The position numbers were made by a program, and so were the translations under genes. From Kistimonas sp964291505 (GTDB lineage Bacteria; Pseudomonadota; Gammaproteobacteria; Pseudomonadales; Endozoicomonadaceae), in NCBI GenBank assembly GCA_964291505.2, contig OZ220216.1, positions 1,860,001-1,924,000 on the forward strand: a stretch of DNA of 64,000 nt. Reading direction: 5' to 3'. Shown here one piece after another: positions 1 to 8,771 of this stretch; the first letter of the stretch is position 1; every line of letters starts with the position of its first letter. Under the pieces are notes generated by a model. That model searched no databases. It saw only the letters and a program-made list of their open reading frames with translations, and was not told the origin of the DNA.

Positions 1-360
1 GACAGCCCCAAGACGTTTTATCAGGCGTACCAGACCTCCCTCTAACGGCGTTAAGAGCGGTGCATCCAGCATGATGACGCCACGAAAAAGCTCAGGCGCC
101 TGCCATGACGCAAACAGGCTCAACACACCGCCCAGTGAGTGCCCTACCGCAAGGACTGGCTCGGAGTGCTGCCGTCGTATCGCTTCCAGGAGTTCATCCA
201 CCAGGTGAGGCCAGCTGTCTGTCACAGGAAACAGCGGATCATGGCCGTGTTTTTCCAACCAGCTAACAGGAAACCCCTGCTGATCAAGGGCTGAAAACAG
301 TTTCCTGTAAACCGGCGCTGGAAAGCCATTGGCATGGGCAAAGTGAATTGGCAACGTCAT
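1..360 (-). CDS. alpha/beta hydrolase, 3' end cut by window edge
   Basis: This minus-strand gene starts at an ATG read from 360 and runs out of the window at base 1, so only about 120 N-terminal residues are visible. The start reads MTLPIHFAHANGFPAPVYRK, typical of small alpha/beta-hydrolase-fold enzymes, where an HxNGFP segment lies at the oxyanion loop. A nucleophile elbow GHSLGG follows near residues 70-77, with the serine as expected nucleophile. The acid and histidine of the triad would lie beyond the edge. No signal peptide is visible, so it is probably cytoplasmic. The substrate cannot be told; esterases and epoxide-hydrolase-like enzymes share these features. The family is secure, the function is not. 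Confidence 0.8.
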   Translation of the reverse strand, partial: MTLPIHFAHANGFPAPVYRKLFSALDQQGFPVSWLEKHGHDPLFPVTDSWPHLVDELLEAIRRQHSEPVLAVGHSLGGVLSLFASWQAPELFRGVIMLDAPLLTPLEGGLVRLIKRLGAV

Positions 361-470
361 GGTGCCCTTTTATTTTTTTCAAACAAGCGTTTGATTAAGG
401 ATAAGAGAGCATCGCGCTGCCGTAAAGGGCGAAAGGGTTCTGATCACTAACAATCAGACCCCCTTTTGTT

Positions 471-2528
471 TCAGGCGTAAAACAGCAAGGGGACAAACGC
501 GGTCAGCAGTAATGTGACAGCCATCACCAGAAGCGGCAAGGCAAAGCGTTCATAACGTCGCCAGAATGATCCCGTCACAGCGCCACGATCCACTTCATCA
601 TCACCAACCACCTGCCGGGTCAGCAAATGATTCAGCGCAACCGGTGGGCTGAGATACCCCAGCTCAAAGGCAATCAGGGTCACCATCCAGAAATGCAGCG
701 GCTGGATACCATTGGAGAAAGCAAAATCAGTCAGGGTGATGGTCACCAGGATCACAGCACCGTAGGGATCCATGATCATACCAATCAGAACCAGTATCAC
801 CACCAGCAACGCCATGGTCAGCCAAACCGAGGAAAGATCCTGCGGCAACATGGACACCGCATCTCCGCGATCAAACACACCACCGAGACAGATTGACAGC
901 GCCATAAGCATCAGCAGTGCCCCGATATGTGCCGATGCTTCTCCGGTCGCATGACGGACGGCAAGCTCGGTATCTTTCACGATATTGCCTTCCCGCTCTG
1001 GGTTGTTCCGGCGACGTAGCCACTGATCAAGAATAACAACCGCCAACATGACCGCAGGCAATATCACCGGCGCACTGAATTCGTCCAGCGCCGTATTTAA
1101 TCCCCAGCGATACCAGAGCACCATGACCGCAATCACTAACGCGTAAGGCACCAGTTTTTTTAACGTCTTAAGCGTTTCCTGCCACGCATTCTCTACCGGC
1201 GAAACAGACAGCATTGCACGACGGGATACCATTGAAACCACGAGAAACAGCGATGCAGAGAGCAGGAACAACCACAAACCCCAGCCGTATAATTCCCGCG
1301 TTGTCACTTCCTTGTTCAGTGCCGCAATAATTACTATCAGAAGACAGGGGTTCAGGATCACCCCCATACTGCCAGACATAGCCGTCGTCGCCAGAGCCAG
1401 TTGACGCTGCGCCCCTGCACGTCGCAATTCCTGGTAAATCACCGCACCAACCGCAATCACATAAATGCCGCTTGCACCGGTGTAAGCCGTCGGTAAGGCT
1501 GAAACCATAATGGCAAGAAATGCCAACATCTCAGGCGGCAGACGCCAGGGGCGGAAAAGGTCAAATACAAGACTGGCCATCCGGGTCTGTTTCAGCAGCA
1601 TACCAATCCAGACATAAAGCCCTACATTGATAAACAGACCGGACAAATCGAGCATCTTGCCCAGATAAATCGTCATTGCTGGCAGGTGGCCGATCAGAAT
1701 AAAGAAAATACCTGAAATCAGCGCCATCCAGCTATACAACGGGATACACAACAGTGCATGACCAATCGTACCACCAGGCTCCAAACCTTCCGGACGTCGT
1801 AAATATTGCAACAGGCTGATCAGGGTTAAGACCGTAAAACCAGCGATCCAGCCCCACTGGATCCAGTGTTGTTGCAGGTCAGACGCAATGCCAGAAGCTT
1901 CCTGCATCGAGCGATAAGCAATTGCTGAAGCCAGCAACAAGGCGTTCCCGGCCAGCTGGGCCAGACTGGAGATTTGGAGATCCTTCTGGGTACGAATGCC
2001 CCGTAAAGCAATATGATCACGCAGCAGCGTTGCCGAGGCAGCAGCCACCAGAAGTAACGTCATCAGGATATAGCGGGCAGCATTCAGCCCCAGATCACCA
2101 ATGGACGCAACCCCTTCTTCAAAGGCCGCATAATACTGAAGTCCGTCAGTTACCTGACCCTGGCGCGCAGCATAGTCAGCATGACGACGCTGGCATTCGG
2201 CCTGTGACCGTTCCAACGAAGCCCTGAGAACGGCTGGGTCTGCCGGCTCTTCATCAAACAGAGACAGCTCATCATCAACATCCACCTGCTGGTTCGCCAG
2301 CAAAGCAGCGAGTTCCTGATCAATATCAAGATCTGGCTGACAGAGCGGCACCTGGGCAGGAATTCTCAGTTCGTGATAATCCGTCCAGATCTCACTACCA
2401 ATGGCGAGCAGGCGGGAATGCAGCATACTGCTGCTTTCCAACACAATCACCAGCAGTAGCACCAGCGCAATAGGCAAAGAAGAGAGCCAATCTGACAGAG
2501 TGCGGTTACGGCTAACGCTTTCGTACAT
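471..2528 (-). CDS. TRAP-type transporter fused small/large permease (DctQM-like)
   Basis: A 685-residue polytopic membrane protein. The N-terminal part has a hydrophobic segment near residue 20, a charged periplasmic-looking stretch and further membrane segments, as in a DctQ-type small subunit. The rest has many hydrophobic helices and, close to the C terminus, the sequence FELGYLSPPVALNHLL, which resembles the conserved end of DctM large permeases. TRAP transporters use an ion gradient and a periplasmic binding protein to import organic acids or similar solutes. It is the last gene of a minus-strand set after a binding protein and a lipoprotein (56 bp downstream of the former), which fits a complete TRAP-like system. 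The substrate is unknown. The fused architecture is inferred from length and hydrophobic pattern. Confidence 0.8.
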   Translation of the reverse strand: MYESVSRNRTLSDWLSSLPIALVLLLVIVLESSSMLHSRLLAIGSEIWTDYHELRIPAQVPLCQPDLDIDQELAALLANQQVDVDDELSLFDEEPADPAVLRASLERSQAECQRRHADYAARQGQVTDGLQYYAAFEEGVASIGDLGLNAARYILMTLLLVAAASATLLRDHIALRGIRTQKDLQISSLAQLAGNALLLASAIAYRSMQEASGIASDLQQHWIQWGWIAGFTVLTLISLLQYLRRPEGLEPGGTIGHALLCIPLYSWMALISGIFFILIGHLPAMTIYLGKMLDLSGLFINVGLYVWIGMLLKQTRMASLVFDLFRPWRLPPEMLAFLAIMVSALPTAYTGASGIYVIAVGAVIYQELRRAGAQRQLALATTAMSGSMGVILNPCLLIVIIAALNKEVTTRELYGWGLWLFLLSASLFLVVSMVSRRAMLSVSPVENAWQETLKTLKKLVPYALVIAVMVLWYRWGLNTALDEFSAPVILPAVMLAVVILDQWLRRRNNPEREGNIVKDTELAVRHATGEASAHIGALLMLMALSICLGGVFDRGDAVSMLPQDLSSVWLTMALLVVILVLIGMIMDPYGAVILVTITLTDFAFSNGIQPLHFWMVTLIAFELGYLSPPVALNHLLTRQVVGDDEVDRGAVTGSFWRRYERFALPLLVMAVTLLLTAFVPLLFYA

Positions 2529-2583
2529 CGAGGTTTCGCCTTGTTATTATTATGGCTGTATCGTTCAATCAGTCATTAGCTGA

Positions 2584-3600
2584 TCACTCAAGCTTTTCCG
2601 CACACTCCGCCTGAACCGGATCGTATTTGCAGCGCACCTTGCGCATCAATTTCAGCATTCTGCCGTCGTATATTGACTGCTCTCTGAGCGCAAGCCGCGC
2701 CTCGCGCATAATCTGACGATAGTCGTCAACCTCAGCAGGGTTGGGTTCTACCCAATACTTGTCGTCAATTTTGTCGGTGGCTTTCCCGATAAAAGCGAAT
2801 GCTCGATCAAAGTTTTCCAGCGCCATCTGTCGAGATTTCTGACCAAATTCTTCAGGAAAGCGGTCATGACGGATCACCATCTGGAATGTCAGCTGGATAA
2901 AAATATGATCAACAACGCCACCGCCTGGCTCCAGCCCCTTATACATTTCCAGTGGCTCATAGGCGACAGCCGGTGCAAAGGTTACATCCACGCTGCCGTT
3001 ATTGAATTTACCGGCGAAATTCGTTGTATTCCCACTGACCGGCGTCCCACCGACCTGTCGCACCAGCTGCTGGGACACTTCATCCCCTTCCATGACGATG
3101 ATCTTTTTACCCTGGATTTTATTGAGGCTGTCCCAGTCCCGATTCCTGACAAATGCATAAATAGCCCCGGCCGGCATGATGCCTGCTACTTCGTATGGAC
3201 CATTTCGCATCAATTTCGAAGCCTTAGGGCTCATCAGTGTCTGTAAGGTCGTTCTCAGTGTCGTATAATCCGGCAAAGCACCCACCGCCTCGATTGTCGA
3301 TGTGAACCGATTGAAAGCCCGGGTCTTAAGGCCGGTAAACGCAGCAGCATCGCACTGCCCCGCTTTCAACTCATCAACAATGACGCTTTCATCCATGAAG
3401 GTTTTCAAATCAAGGTCAACGCCCCAGGACAAGGCTTCCGTCTTGTAATCCTTCATCAGCGCCAGAACATCGCCATTGTTTCCAACAGGGTCGAAAATAC
3501 AAAAGGTATTCTTGGTCAAAGCAGCCTGGACAGAAATTGATCCGGTCAACAAGCATGCGGCAAACAGTGATAGCAGAGGTCGGCGAATATGATGGGACAT
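2584..3600 (-). CDS. putative TRAP-associated periplasmic solute-binding protein
   Basis: A 338-residue secreted protein with a signal peptide (MSHHIRRPLLSLFAACLL...VQA) and a mature part starting near ALTKNTFCIFD. I place the start at the ATG at 3600, because an AAAGGA motif sits 8 bases upstream; the in-frame ATG at 3609 abuts that motif and is a poorer start. It resembles the 'putative solute-binding protein' group related to AdeT1/2 and found next to TRAP permeases. The gene lies between the lipoprotein gene and the fused permease on the same strand with gaps of about 55 bases, so one transcript is likely. By context it is the extracytoplasmic receptor of this transporter. The ligand is unknown. 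Confidence 0.72.
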   Translation of the reverse strand: MSHHIRRPLLSLFAACLLTGSISVQAALTKNTFCIFDPVGNNGDVLALMKDYKTEALSWGVDLDLKTFMDESVIVDELKAGQCDAAAFTGLKTRAFNRFTSTIEAVGALPDYTTLRTTLQTLMSPKASKLMRNGPYEVAGIMPAGAIYAFVRNRDWDSLNKIQGKKIIVMEGDEVSQQLVRQVGGTPVSGNTTNFAGKFNNGSVDVTFAPAVAYEPLEMYKGLEPGGGVVDHIFIQLTFQMVIRHDRFPEEFGQKSRQMALENFDRAFAFIGKATDKIDDKYWVEPNPAEVDDYRQIMREARLALREQSIYDGRMLKLMRKVRCKYDPVQAECAEKLE

Positions 3601-3658
3601 GAAAACCATCCTTTACAGTATTCTTCTTTTTATTAGCTGCACAATGAATCAATCAGAT

Positions 3659-4696
3659 TTACAACAAATCATTGATATCTATGGTTTCGATCGCATCCTG
3701 CTTATCATCCCAGAAACGACCAAAGGCACCCGTCGGCGTTCGTTTACCGGTTGCGGCAGTCCATAGCACGTCAGAAATGCCCAGCATCTGCTCATGGGCC
3801 ATGGCATCCAGCAATTGGTAATCAGGATCCGGTAAACGACGTTTTTCGGCCTGCGCATGGTCACGAATCAGCTGACGAACCAGAGTTTCATCTCCCGCAC
3901 TAACAGCCGCCATCGCATGGAAAATATTGGCTAGCCTTACACCACTGACAACACCGGCATCACTGGCTTCCTGCAGACGACGCCACGGGTCTTCCCCTTC
4001 CGGTACTACACCGGGAATCATCACCCACAAGGTCGCACGAATGGCTTTTGGTACGCCCCACCATTTCTGACTATCAAGGCACTGGGCACTGCGCTCAACA
4101 CGAGCAGCAATACTCCGTGGAATACGCCCTTCTGTTGACCGGATATCGCTGTTAACCGCCTGCAATCCACCAATCAATCCAAGTAGCCAGACCAGCTCAT
4201 CCTGAGAAGACGCTAATTCAGGGCAACCTGTACCCGGCTCACCGTAATATTTGCTCAGATGATGCCAGGCCTGATATTGACGATCGGCAGCAACAGCCCA
4301 GGCGCGTTTAACCATAATCCTGGCGTCCTGCGCCTCTATAGTGTCGCCTTGCAACAAAGCCCGTTGATAACGAAGCTCCTGCTCCCGAGCCTGTGTCTCA
4401 GCACACAGAGCGGACGACATATACGACATCACACCCAACTTGCTGGCACCGCGATTAAACTGTCCCATGGACATCAACGCCGGTGTCATGGCATCTCCCA
4501 TGGCACATCCCATAGCCGGGTCACTGGTAGTCATGACATACGGCATCGCAATGTCTTCGGCGTAGGTCTGGGTATAATCCGTTGCAACGTTAAAAACCAT
4601 ACTGCTGCAACCACTTAACAATCCCAGAAAGAGTAGCAACGACAGTTTTCTCAGAGAGAAGCGAACATCTTCAAACCGTGAGATGATATGCGGCAT
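3659..4696 (-). CDS. lipoprotein, possible TatT-like partner of the TRAP system
   Basis: A 345-residue predicted lipoprotein. The start is taken at the ATG at 4696, since GGAG lies six bases before it; the ATG at 4708 is further upstream and has no comparable site. The N terminus is MPHIISRFEDVRFSLRKL, then a hydrophobic stretch ending in the lipobox LLSGC, so a lipidated cysteine near residue 30 is expected. The rest is mostly helical, rich in alanine and glutamine, with no membrane segment. Alpha-helical lipoproteins called TatT accompany some TRAP transporters, and this gene is first in the apparent operon with the binding protein and permease. The TatT assignment comes mostly from context and length; the protein could be an unrelated lipoprotein. 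Confidence 0.6.
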   Translation of the reverse strand: MPHIISRFEDVRFSLRKLSLLLFLGLLSGCSSMVFNVATDYTQTYAEDIAMPYVMTTSDPAMGCAMGDAMTPALMSMGQFNRGASKLGVMSYMSSALCAETQAREQELRYQRALLQGDTIEAQDARIMVKRAWAVAADRQYQAWHHLSKYYGEPGTGCPELASSQDELVWLLGLIGGLQAVNSDIRSTEGRIPRSIAARVERSAQCLDSQKWWGVPKAIRATLWVMIPGVVPEGEDPWRRLQEASDAGVVSGVRLANIFHAMAAVSAGDETLVRQLIRDHAQAEKRRLPDPDYQLLDAMAHEQMLGISDVLWTAATGKRTPTGAFGRFWDDKQDAIETIDINDLL

Positions 4697-4820
4697 CCAA
4701 GACTCCATGGACGTTTATTTTTGTTATTGACCGCAAACTATGACAAGTACGTTAGTACCTGTAAATGACTTTTGACACGGAATTAATCGTCATGCCAGTC
4801 AAGTTGAAAACCTGGATGTG

Positions 4821-5495
4821 TCACTTAACCTTTGACTTATGCGCCAGTTCGACTGCCGTTTCCATCAAAGCGCTAATATGCATCCAGAATCGTGCATTCT
4901 CATGGGGATCGTCCGGACTAAATTGTGTCATTGCACCAGCCTTCAACCTTAACGCTTCAGGGCACACTGGCTGACGAACAGGCGTTTGCACATCTGGATA
5001 ACACATCTGCCAAAACCGATCCCAGTCAAAACAGAAACCAGGATCTACTTTACCGCGATAACCTGCAATATGTTCATGCCCAAGGATACGACTCGGGCTG
5101 ACCAGTGAGGGATAATGCTGCTTCAACAACAAGACGATGGACGCAAGTGACTGATATTGGGCATCAGAAAACGGAAAGATATTGCCATTGGCATTCACCA
5201 GCTCAATACCTATAGAAAAGTCATTAAACCCAGACCACGCCTTTTCATCATCCACATAAGCGCTTAGACCGGCATGCCATGCCCTGTAAGCCTGCCCTTG
5301 CAAACAGTCGACCAGTGAATAGACCTCACCATCAACATCAATCACCAGATGCGACGACACCCCACGCTGCTCATCCTGAAAGATGGCCAGCGTGTTCGCA
5401 AGATCCGTTGCCGTATAATGCAATACTAAAAACTCGACAGGTATTACCCGGCGATCCTGATTCGGGCACTCGACCTGCTTTATAGGAAGTGACAT
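4821..5495 (-). CDS. N-acetylmuramoyl-L-alanine amidase, AmiD/AmpD type
   Basis: A 224-residue Amidase_2 family enzyme that would cleave the amide bond between N-acetylmuramic acid and the stem peptide. The first zinc-binding histidine is H26 in LVLHYTA. A second histidine-containing segment (AYRAWHAGLSAY) and the motif GHEHIAGYRGKVDPG supply further conserved residues, including the lysine and aspartate near the active site. The LHYTA start resembles AmiD rather than the LHNIS type of AmpD. Unlike E. coli AmiD, it shows no signal peptide or lipobox, so as written it is cytoplasmic and may take part in muropeptide recycling as AmpD does. It lies between the TRAP set and a thioesterase gene, all on the minus strand, without an obvious link. 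Confidence 0.82.
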   Translation of the reverse strand: MSLPIKQVECPNQDRRVIPVEFLVLHYTATDLANTLAIFQDEQRGVSSHLVIDVDGEVYSLVDCLQGQAYRAWHAGLSAYVDDEKAWSGFNDFSIGIELVNANGNIFPFSDAQYQSLASIVLLLKQHYPSLVSPSRILGHEHIAGYRGKVDPGFCFDWDRFWQMCYPDVQTPVRQPVCPEALRLKAGAMTQFSPDDPHENARFWMHISALMETAVELAHKSKVK

Positions 5496-5525
5496 AAAAG
5501 AATTCGACCTAAATAGTATGAACGC

Positions 5526-5951
5526 TTAGCCGGCAAAGGTTTTGACCGCCATAGTTAAACGGGAGATACAGACTAAACGCCCTTCCTCGTCTTCAAGGGT
5601 AATTTCCCACACCTGTGTAGATCGACCAACATGCGTCGCTGAGGCTTTTGCGGTTACCAGGCCTGTTTTCATACTTCGAACATGATTTGCATTGATATCC
5701 AAACCGACACAATAACTTTTTTGATCAACAGCCAGGTTCGCCGCGAGACTTCCCAGCGATTCTGCCAATGCGACAGAGGCGCCTCCATGTAACAACCCCA
5801 TCGGTTGCCGTGTGCGAGAATCCACTGGCATAGTCCCCATCACATAATCATCACCAACTTCGGTCACCACCATTCCCAAATGATCGCAAAGCGTATTCTC
5901 CATCCCTTTATTCAGACCTTCCAAGGTAAACGACTTTTTCCATATAGACAT
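5526..5951 (-). CDS. hotdog-fold acyl-CoA thioesterase (PaaI/YdiI-like)
   Basis: A 141-residue hotdog thioesterase. I choose the ATG at 5951 (MSIWKKSFTLEGLN) because it gives the usual length of YdiI-like enzymes and has a GAG-type ribosome site about nine bases upstream; the longer frame would need a TTG. Conserved features are the LGMVV start of the fold, the MGLLHGGASVALAESLGS helix with the HGG motif and the catalytic acidic residue in the helix, and the NANHVRS strand. YdiI/MenI hydrolyses 1,4-dihydroxy-2-naphthoyl-CoA in menaquinone synthesis, but relatives act on other aromatic or acyl-CoA esters, and no men genes are seen here. The substrate is therefore left open. The IS3 element begins 123 bases upstream of its start. 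Confidence 0.8.
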   Translation of the reverse strand: MSIWKKSFTLEGLNKGMENTLCDHLGMVVTEVGDDYVMGTMPVDSRTRQPMGLLHGGASVALAESLGSLAANLAVDQKSYCVGLDINANHVRSMKTGLVTAKASATHVGRSTQVWEITLEDEEGRLVCISRLTMAVKTFAG

Positions 5952-6074
5952 CTTGAAACTCTCAACAAACACACACAACGATCACAAGATTTCATCGAGA
6001 ATCGCACGTAACAGCCACCCTGACAAGCCTCTTGAACGTTAGGTAATTGATGCATTACTCTGAGAAGCGCACAT

Positions 6075-6103
6075 TGAACCTCCCCCGTTTTAGTGGACAT
6101 CAG
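6075..6103 (+). repeat. IS3 element left inverted repeat
   Basis: This is the outer end TGAACCTCCCCCG followed by TGGACATC. It matches the right end read on the other strand at about three quarters of 29 positions, with the CCCCG and TGGACATC blocks identical. Confidence 0.85.
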
Positions 6104-6125
6104 AACCACTAGATCGGAGGCTGCC

Positions 6126-6482
6126 ATGCCCGCCTATAAGACAGGTAAGAAAACTCGTCAGTACAGCAATGAATTCAAAGTGGGTGCTGTACTGATGTCC
6201 TGCAAACCCGACAGGCTAATAAAGGATGTTGCACAATCGCTGGACATCCATCCCTTTATGTTGTCCCGTTGGCGCAAGGAATACTTCGAGGGCAAGCTTG
6301 TGGCAGATAAGCGTAAGATACCGGCTGATCTCAAAGCCATTGAACGACCTAAACAGCCACCTGAACCTGATCGTCTGAAACAACTTGAACGAGAAAATGA
6401 GGCACTCCGTATGGAGAACGATTTCCTAAAAAAGTGGCAACGATTTCTTGCGGAACAACGGAGGAAAGGTTCTCGTTCATAA
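6126..6482 (+). CDS. IS3-family transposase OrfA (helix-turn-helix protein)
   Basis: A 118-residue DNA-binding protein that recognises the element ends and regulates transposition. The start is the ATG at 6126, six bases after GGAGG; a longer frame from 6093 would begin inside the inverted repeat. The N terminus (YSNEFKVGAVLM...VAQSLDIHPFMLSRWRKEY) is the IS3-type helix-turn-helix, followed by a C-terminal leucine-rich stretch (LKQLERENEALRMENDFLKK) that fits the usual leucine zipper for dimerisation. Near its end, at 6428-6434, lies the A AAA AAG slip site through which part of the ribosomes enter orfB in the -1 frame to make the fused OrfAB transposase. Confidence 0.9.
   Translation: MPAYKTGKKTRQYSNEFKVGAVLMSCKPDRLIKDVAQSLDIHPFMLSRWRKEYFEGKLVADKRKIPADLKAIERPKQPPEPDRLKQLERENEALRMENDFLKKWQRFLAEQRRKGSRS
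6428..6434 (+). other. programmed -1 frameshift site (A AAA AAG)
   Basis: The heptamer AAAAAAG is read as A AAA AAG in the orfA frame, the classical slippery site of IS3-family elements. After a -1 slip, translation continues as ...KKVATISCGTTEERF into orfB, giving the active OrfAB transposase. I did not identify a clear downstream stimulatory hairpin. Confidence 0.85.
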
Positions 6483-7318
6483 ACGTCCATGGTCAACGCT
6501 TTGGCATTGTCTGGTTATGTAGGCGTCTTCAGGTTTCACCCAGTGGCTTCTATGCCTGGCGTAACAGAGCACCTTGCGAAAGAGTCCACAGGGATGCCTT
6601 TCTCAAGCAGCGTATTACTGCATTGTTTGAGAGACATCGAGGGGTGTACGGCAGCCCACGTATTCATCAGGCACTACGTAAGGAAGGTATATTCATAAGC
6701 CGGAAACGTGTTGAACGTTTGATGAAAGAAGAGGGCCTAAGAGGCCGATGCGTCCGTGTTTATCGCCGGGCGCCCGGGCTGCATCGATTTTATCGGAACA
6801 TTGCCAATATCAGGAAAGATCTGCCTAAACCAACAGCCCCCAATCAACACTGGGCGGCTGATGTCACCTATATCCGGGTTAAGGGGAAATGGCAGTATCT
6901 CGCGGCGATACTGGACCTGTACTCTCGCCGTATTGTGGGCTGGTCACTCGCTGGCCGCAGAACGGTTGAGTTAACCAGAGCCTCTCTCATGATGGCTATT
7001 CGTAACCGAAAGCCACCTGAAGGGCTTGTATTTCACACGGATCGTGGCATTGAATACCGAGCCCATGAGATACAGGGCATACACAAACGCTATGGCATCA
7101 TTCCCAGCATGAATCGCCCGGGACAATGTACTGACAACGCAGAGATGGAATCCTTCTTTCACTCGCTTAAAGCGGAACTTATAAAAGGCAGTCACTTTTA
7201 TGGTGAGATGCATTTGCGAGATTGCATAGCGGGATACATCCAACACTTTTATAATCGGACTCGACTGCACTCGAGTCTTAATTATCAATCACCGGTAGAA
7301 TACGAGGCTGCAGTTTAG
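6434..7318 (+). CDS. IS3-family transposase OrfB (DDE catalytic domain)
   Basis: The catalytic part of the IS3 transposase, in the -1 frame relative to orfA and overlapping it. It is normally made as an OrfAB fusion through the A6G site at its 5' end, so the GTG at 6434 need not be a real start. An N-terminal HTH_21-type region (GVYGSPRIHQAL) precedes the rve integrase core. The DDE triad is visible: D in WAADVTYI, D in VFHTDRGIEY and E in NAEMESFFHSLK, with the K seven residues after E in the usual place. The C terminus YNRTRLHSSLNYQSPVEYE is typical of the family. The frame has no stops and looks functional. Confidence 0.92.
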   Translation: MATISCGTTEERFSFINVHGQRFGIVWLCRRLQVSPSGFYAWRNRAPCERVHRDAFLKQRITALFERHRGVYGSPRIHQALRKEGIFISRKRVERLMKEEGLRGRCVRVYRRAPGLHRFYRNIANIRKDLPKPTAPNQHWAADVTYIRVKGKWQYLAAILDLYSRRIVGWSLAGRRTVELTRASLMMAIRNRKPPEGLVFHTDRGIEYRAHEIQGIHKRYGIIPSMNRPGQCTDNAEMESFFHSLKAELIKGSHFYGEMHLRDCIAGYIQHFYNRTRLHSSLNYQSPVEYEAAV

Positions 7319-7325
7319 CTGTAGA

Positions 7326-7354
7326 CAGATGTCCATTTTATCGGGGAAAGATCA
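7326..7354 (-). repeat. IS3 element right inverted repeat
   Basis: Read on the minus strand it begins TGATCTTTCCCCG and contains TGGACATC, pairing with the left end. It starts eight bases after the orfB stop and is followed by CAT, the presumed target duplication. Confidence 0.85.
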
Positions 7355-7553
7355 CATCGAGAGCAAAAATTGCAGGTAGGTTAATAATTATTATTAATAT
7401 CTTCATTTATTTCGAAACAAAATTGAAAGCTATAAACTATTTCAATGAATTTCCAATCAACGTAGCTTTCTGCCTGAACTTCGAATCCGAAAACGCTAGA
7501 AGCTAAAAAAATATATATTTATAAAAGCCCCCCATCAAAACCTAAATTTTTTA

Positions 7554-8771
7554 TTATCTCTCCACACAAGCAATAATTAGACTACATAGAAGCCCCACCA
7601 AAAACACACCAAACGAAAACTGATAGGAAGCAAGCGTCACCTCATCACCTGAATATCCCAAGAGCAAGCCAATTAATGGCTGGAATATTACCGTCCCTAT
7701 CAACACCTCAATCATATTAACCATCCCCATTGCTGCGGAGACATTCGCAGGCTCAACCCACTTTTTGACCAGAACAAAAGGAATAACATATGCGCCACAC
7801 GCCAGACCCATGGACAGTAGACAGATAGCAACCAAAATTTCAGAAACCGGATAATACATAATATTCCAAAACAACATACAACAAGTGACACTACAAATAA
7901 TCATTAACGGTTTAGCCTGATTCCGGCCACCACTTAAAAACCCGATAATTGGCGCACCAATTGCCACCCCTATAAACACCATACTCACAATATCGGCGAC
8001 AGACGCTGAGCCACTAAACACGACTGAGAAATAAGGAATAGCCCACATTGCTGCAAAACTATTCACCAATGCAAAGATCAGCCCACCAAAAATAGATACA
8101 CTCCAAATTCGTTTATCACGAAGCACTGTCAAAATAATTGAATGACTCTGAGTCTCACTGCTACATATATCTAAACCTTCAGAGCGACAAGGTAAAAGCA
8201 GCCAGGCAACGACAGCAATACAGATCGCCATCATTGAGGATAAAAGAAATACTCCTTCCCAGCCGGTATGAGCCATTTCCCAAGGGATAAACCACTCGCC
8301 GGAGGCTGCCCCAATCATACTGACAACGTCCATAACGCCTGCCAGCAAGCCAAACCAGCGTACGGTAAAGAGCAATGAAATCACCTCGAGTGTTGAGACA
8401 ACACCCGCGGCACTGGCAACCCCCATCAACATCCGTCCCGTCAAAGCCTGGTAGAATCCCGTAGCTGACAGAGAAACAAGACAACCTATCGCCAACAGAC
8501 AGGCGGAATAAAACATAACCCGCCTGACGCCATAGCGACTAACAAGCCGCCCCATCGGTATCTGCATAAAAACGTATGGATAAAAAAAACAGGAGGACAG
8601 CAAGCCAATACCCGCCATATCCACACCAAAAGCATGCTGCAATTCGGGAACCATCAGGCTGACAGCCCCCTGCAGCATAAATTGTAAAGCAACAAATATT
8701 GCACACACACTAAATGCAAGTAATGACTTCAATCCTGAATATTCACAGAACTTCCTTGTAGCGTTGTTCAT
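7554..8771 (-). CDS. major facilitator superfamily transporter (second of a tandem pair)
   Basis: A 405-residue MFS protein with about 12 hydrophobic helices. Loop 2-3 carries MGRLVSRYGVRRVMF, the typical MFS motif A region, and the upstream segment PELQHAFGVDMAGIGLLSS matches the substrate-side start common in anion/sugar-acid or peptide-type MFS carriers. Its start codon overlaps the stop of the upstream MFS gene in an ATGA arrangement, so translation is probably coupled. The two proteins are clearly paralogous across the N-terminal half. The codons and surroundings are AT-richer than the ribosomal-side genes, and the IS3 element lies just downstream. The substrate is unknown. Pht-type carriers of intracellular bacteria are similar in layout, but nothing here proves that relation. 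Confidence 0.82.
   Translation of the reverse strand: MNNATRKFCEYSGLKSLLAFSVCAIFVALQFMLQGAVSLMVPELQHAFGVDMAGIGLLSSCFFYPYVFMQIPMGRLVSRYGVRRVMFYSACLLAIGCLVSLSATGFYQALTGRMLMGVASAAGVVSTLEVISLLFTVRWFGLLAGVMDVVSMIGAASGEWFIPWEMAHTGWEGVFLLSSMMAICIAVVAWLLLPCRSEGLDICSSETQSHSIILTVLRDKRIWSVSIFGGLIFALVNSFAAMWAIPYFSVVFSGSASVADIVSMVFIGVAIGAPIIGFLSGGRNQAKPLMIICSVTCCMLFWNIMYYPVSEILVAICLLSMGLACGAYVIPFVLVKKWVEPANVSAAMGMVNMIEVLIGTVIFQPLIGLLLGYSGDEVTLASYQFSFGVFLVGLLCSLIIACVER

Larger units (their letters stand above)
6075..7354 (+). mobile_element. complete IS3-family insertion sequence
   Basis: A 1280-bp element bounded by imperfect 29-bp inverted repeats that both begin with TGA and share an inner TGGACATC block. 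It holds two overlapping frames (orfA, orfB) joined by an A6G slippage site, the usual IS3-family plan. The three bases CAT occur directly outside both ends (6072-6074 and 7355-7357), a plausible 3-bp target duplication, so it may have moved in one step and fairly recently. All catalytic motifs appear intact, so it may still be active. It sits between a thioesterase gene and the MFS pair without breaking either frame. Confidence 0.92.

Noticed and set aside
5952..6011. A longer start for the hotdog thioesterase (TTG at 5978).
   Set aside because: The ATG at 5951 has a better ribosome site and gives the family length.
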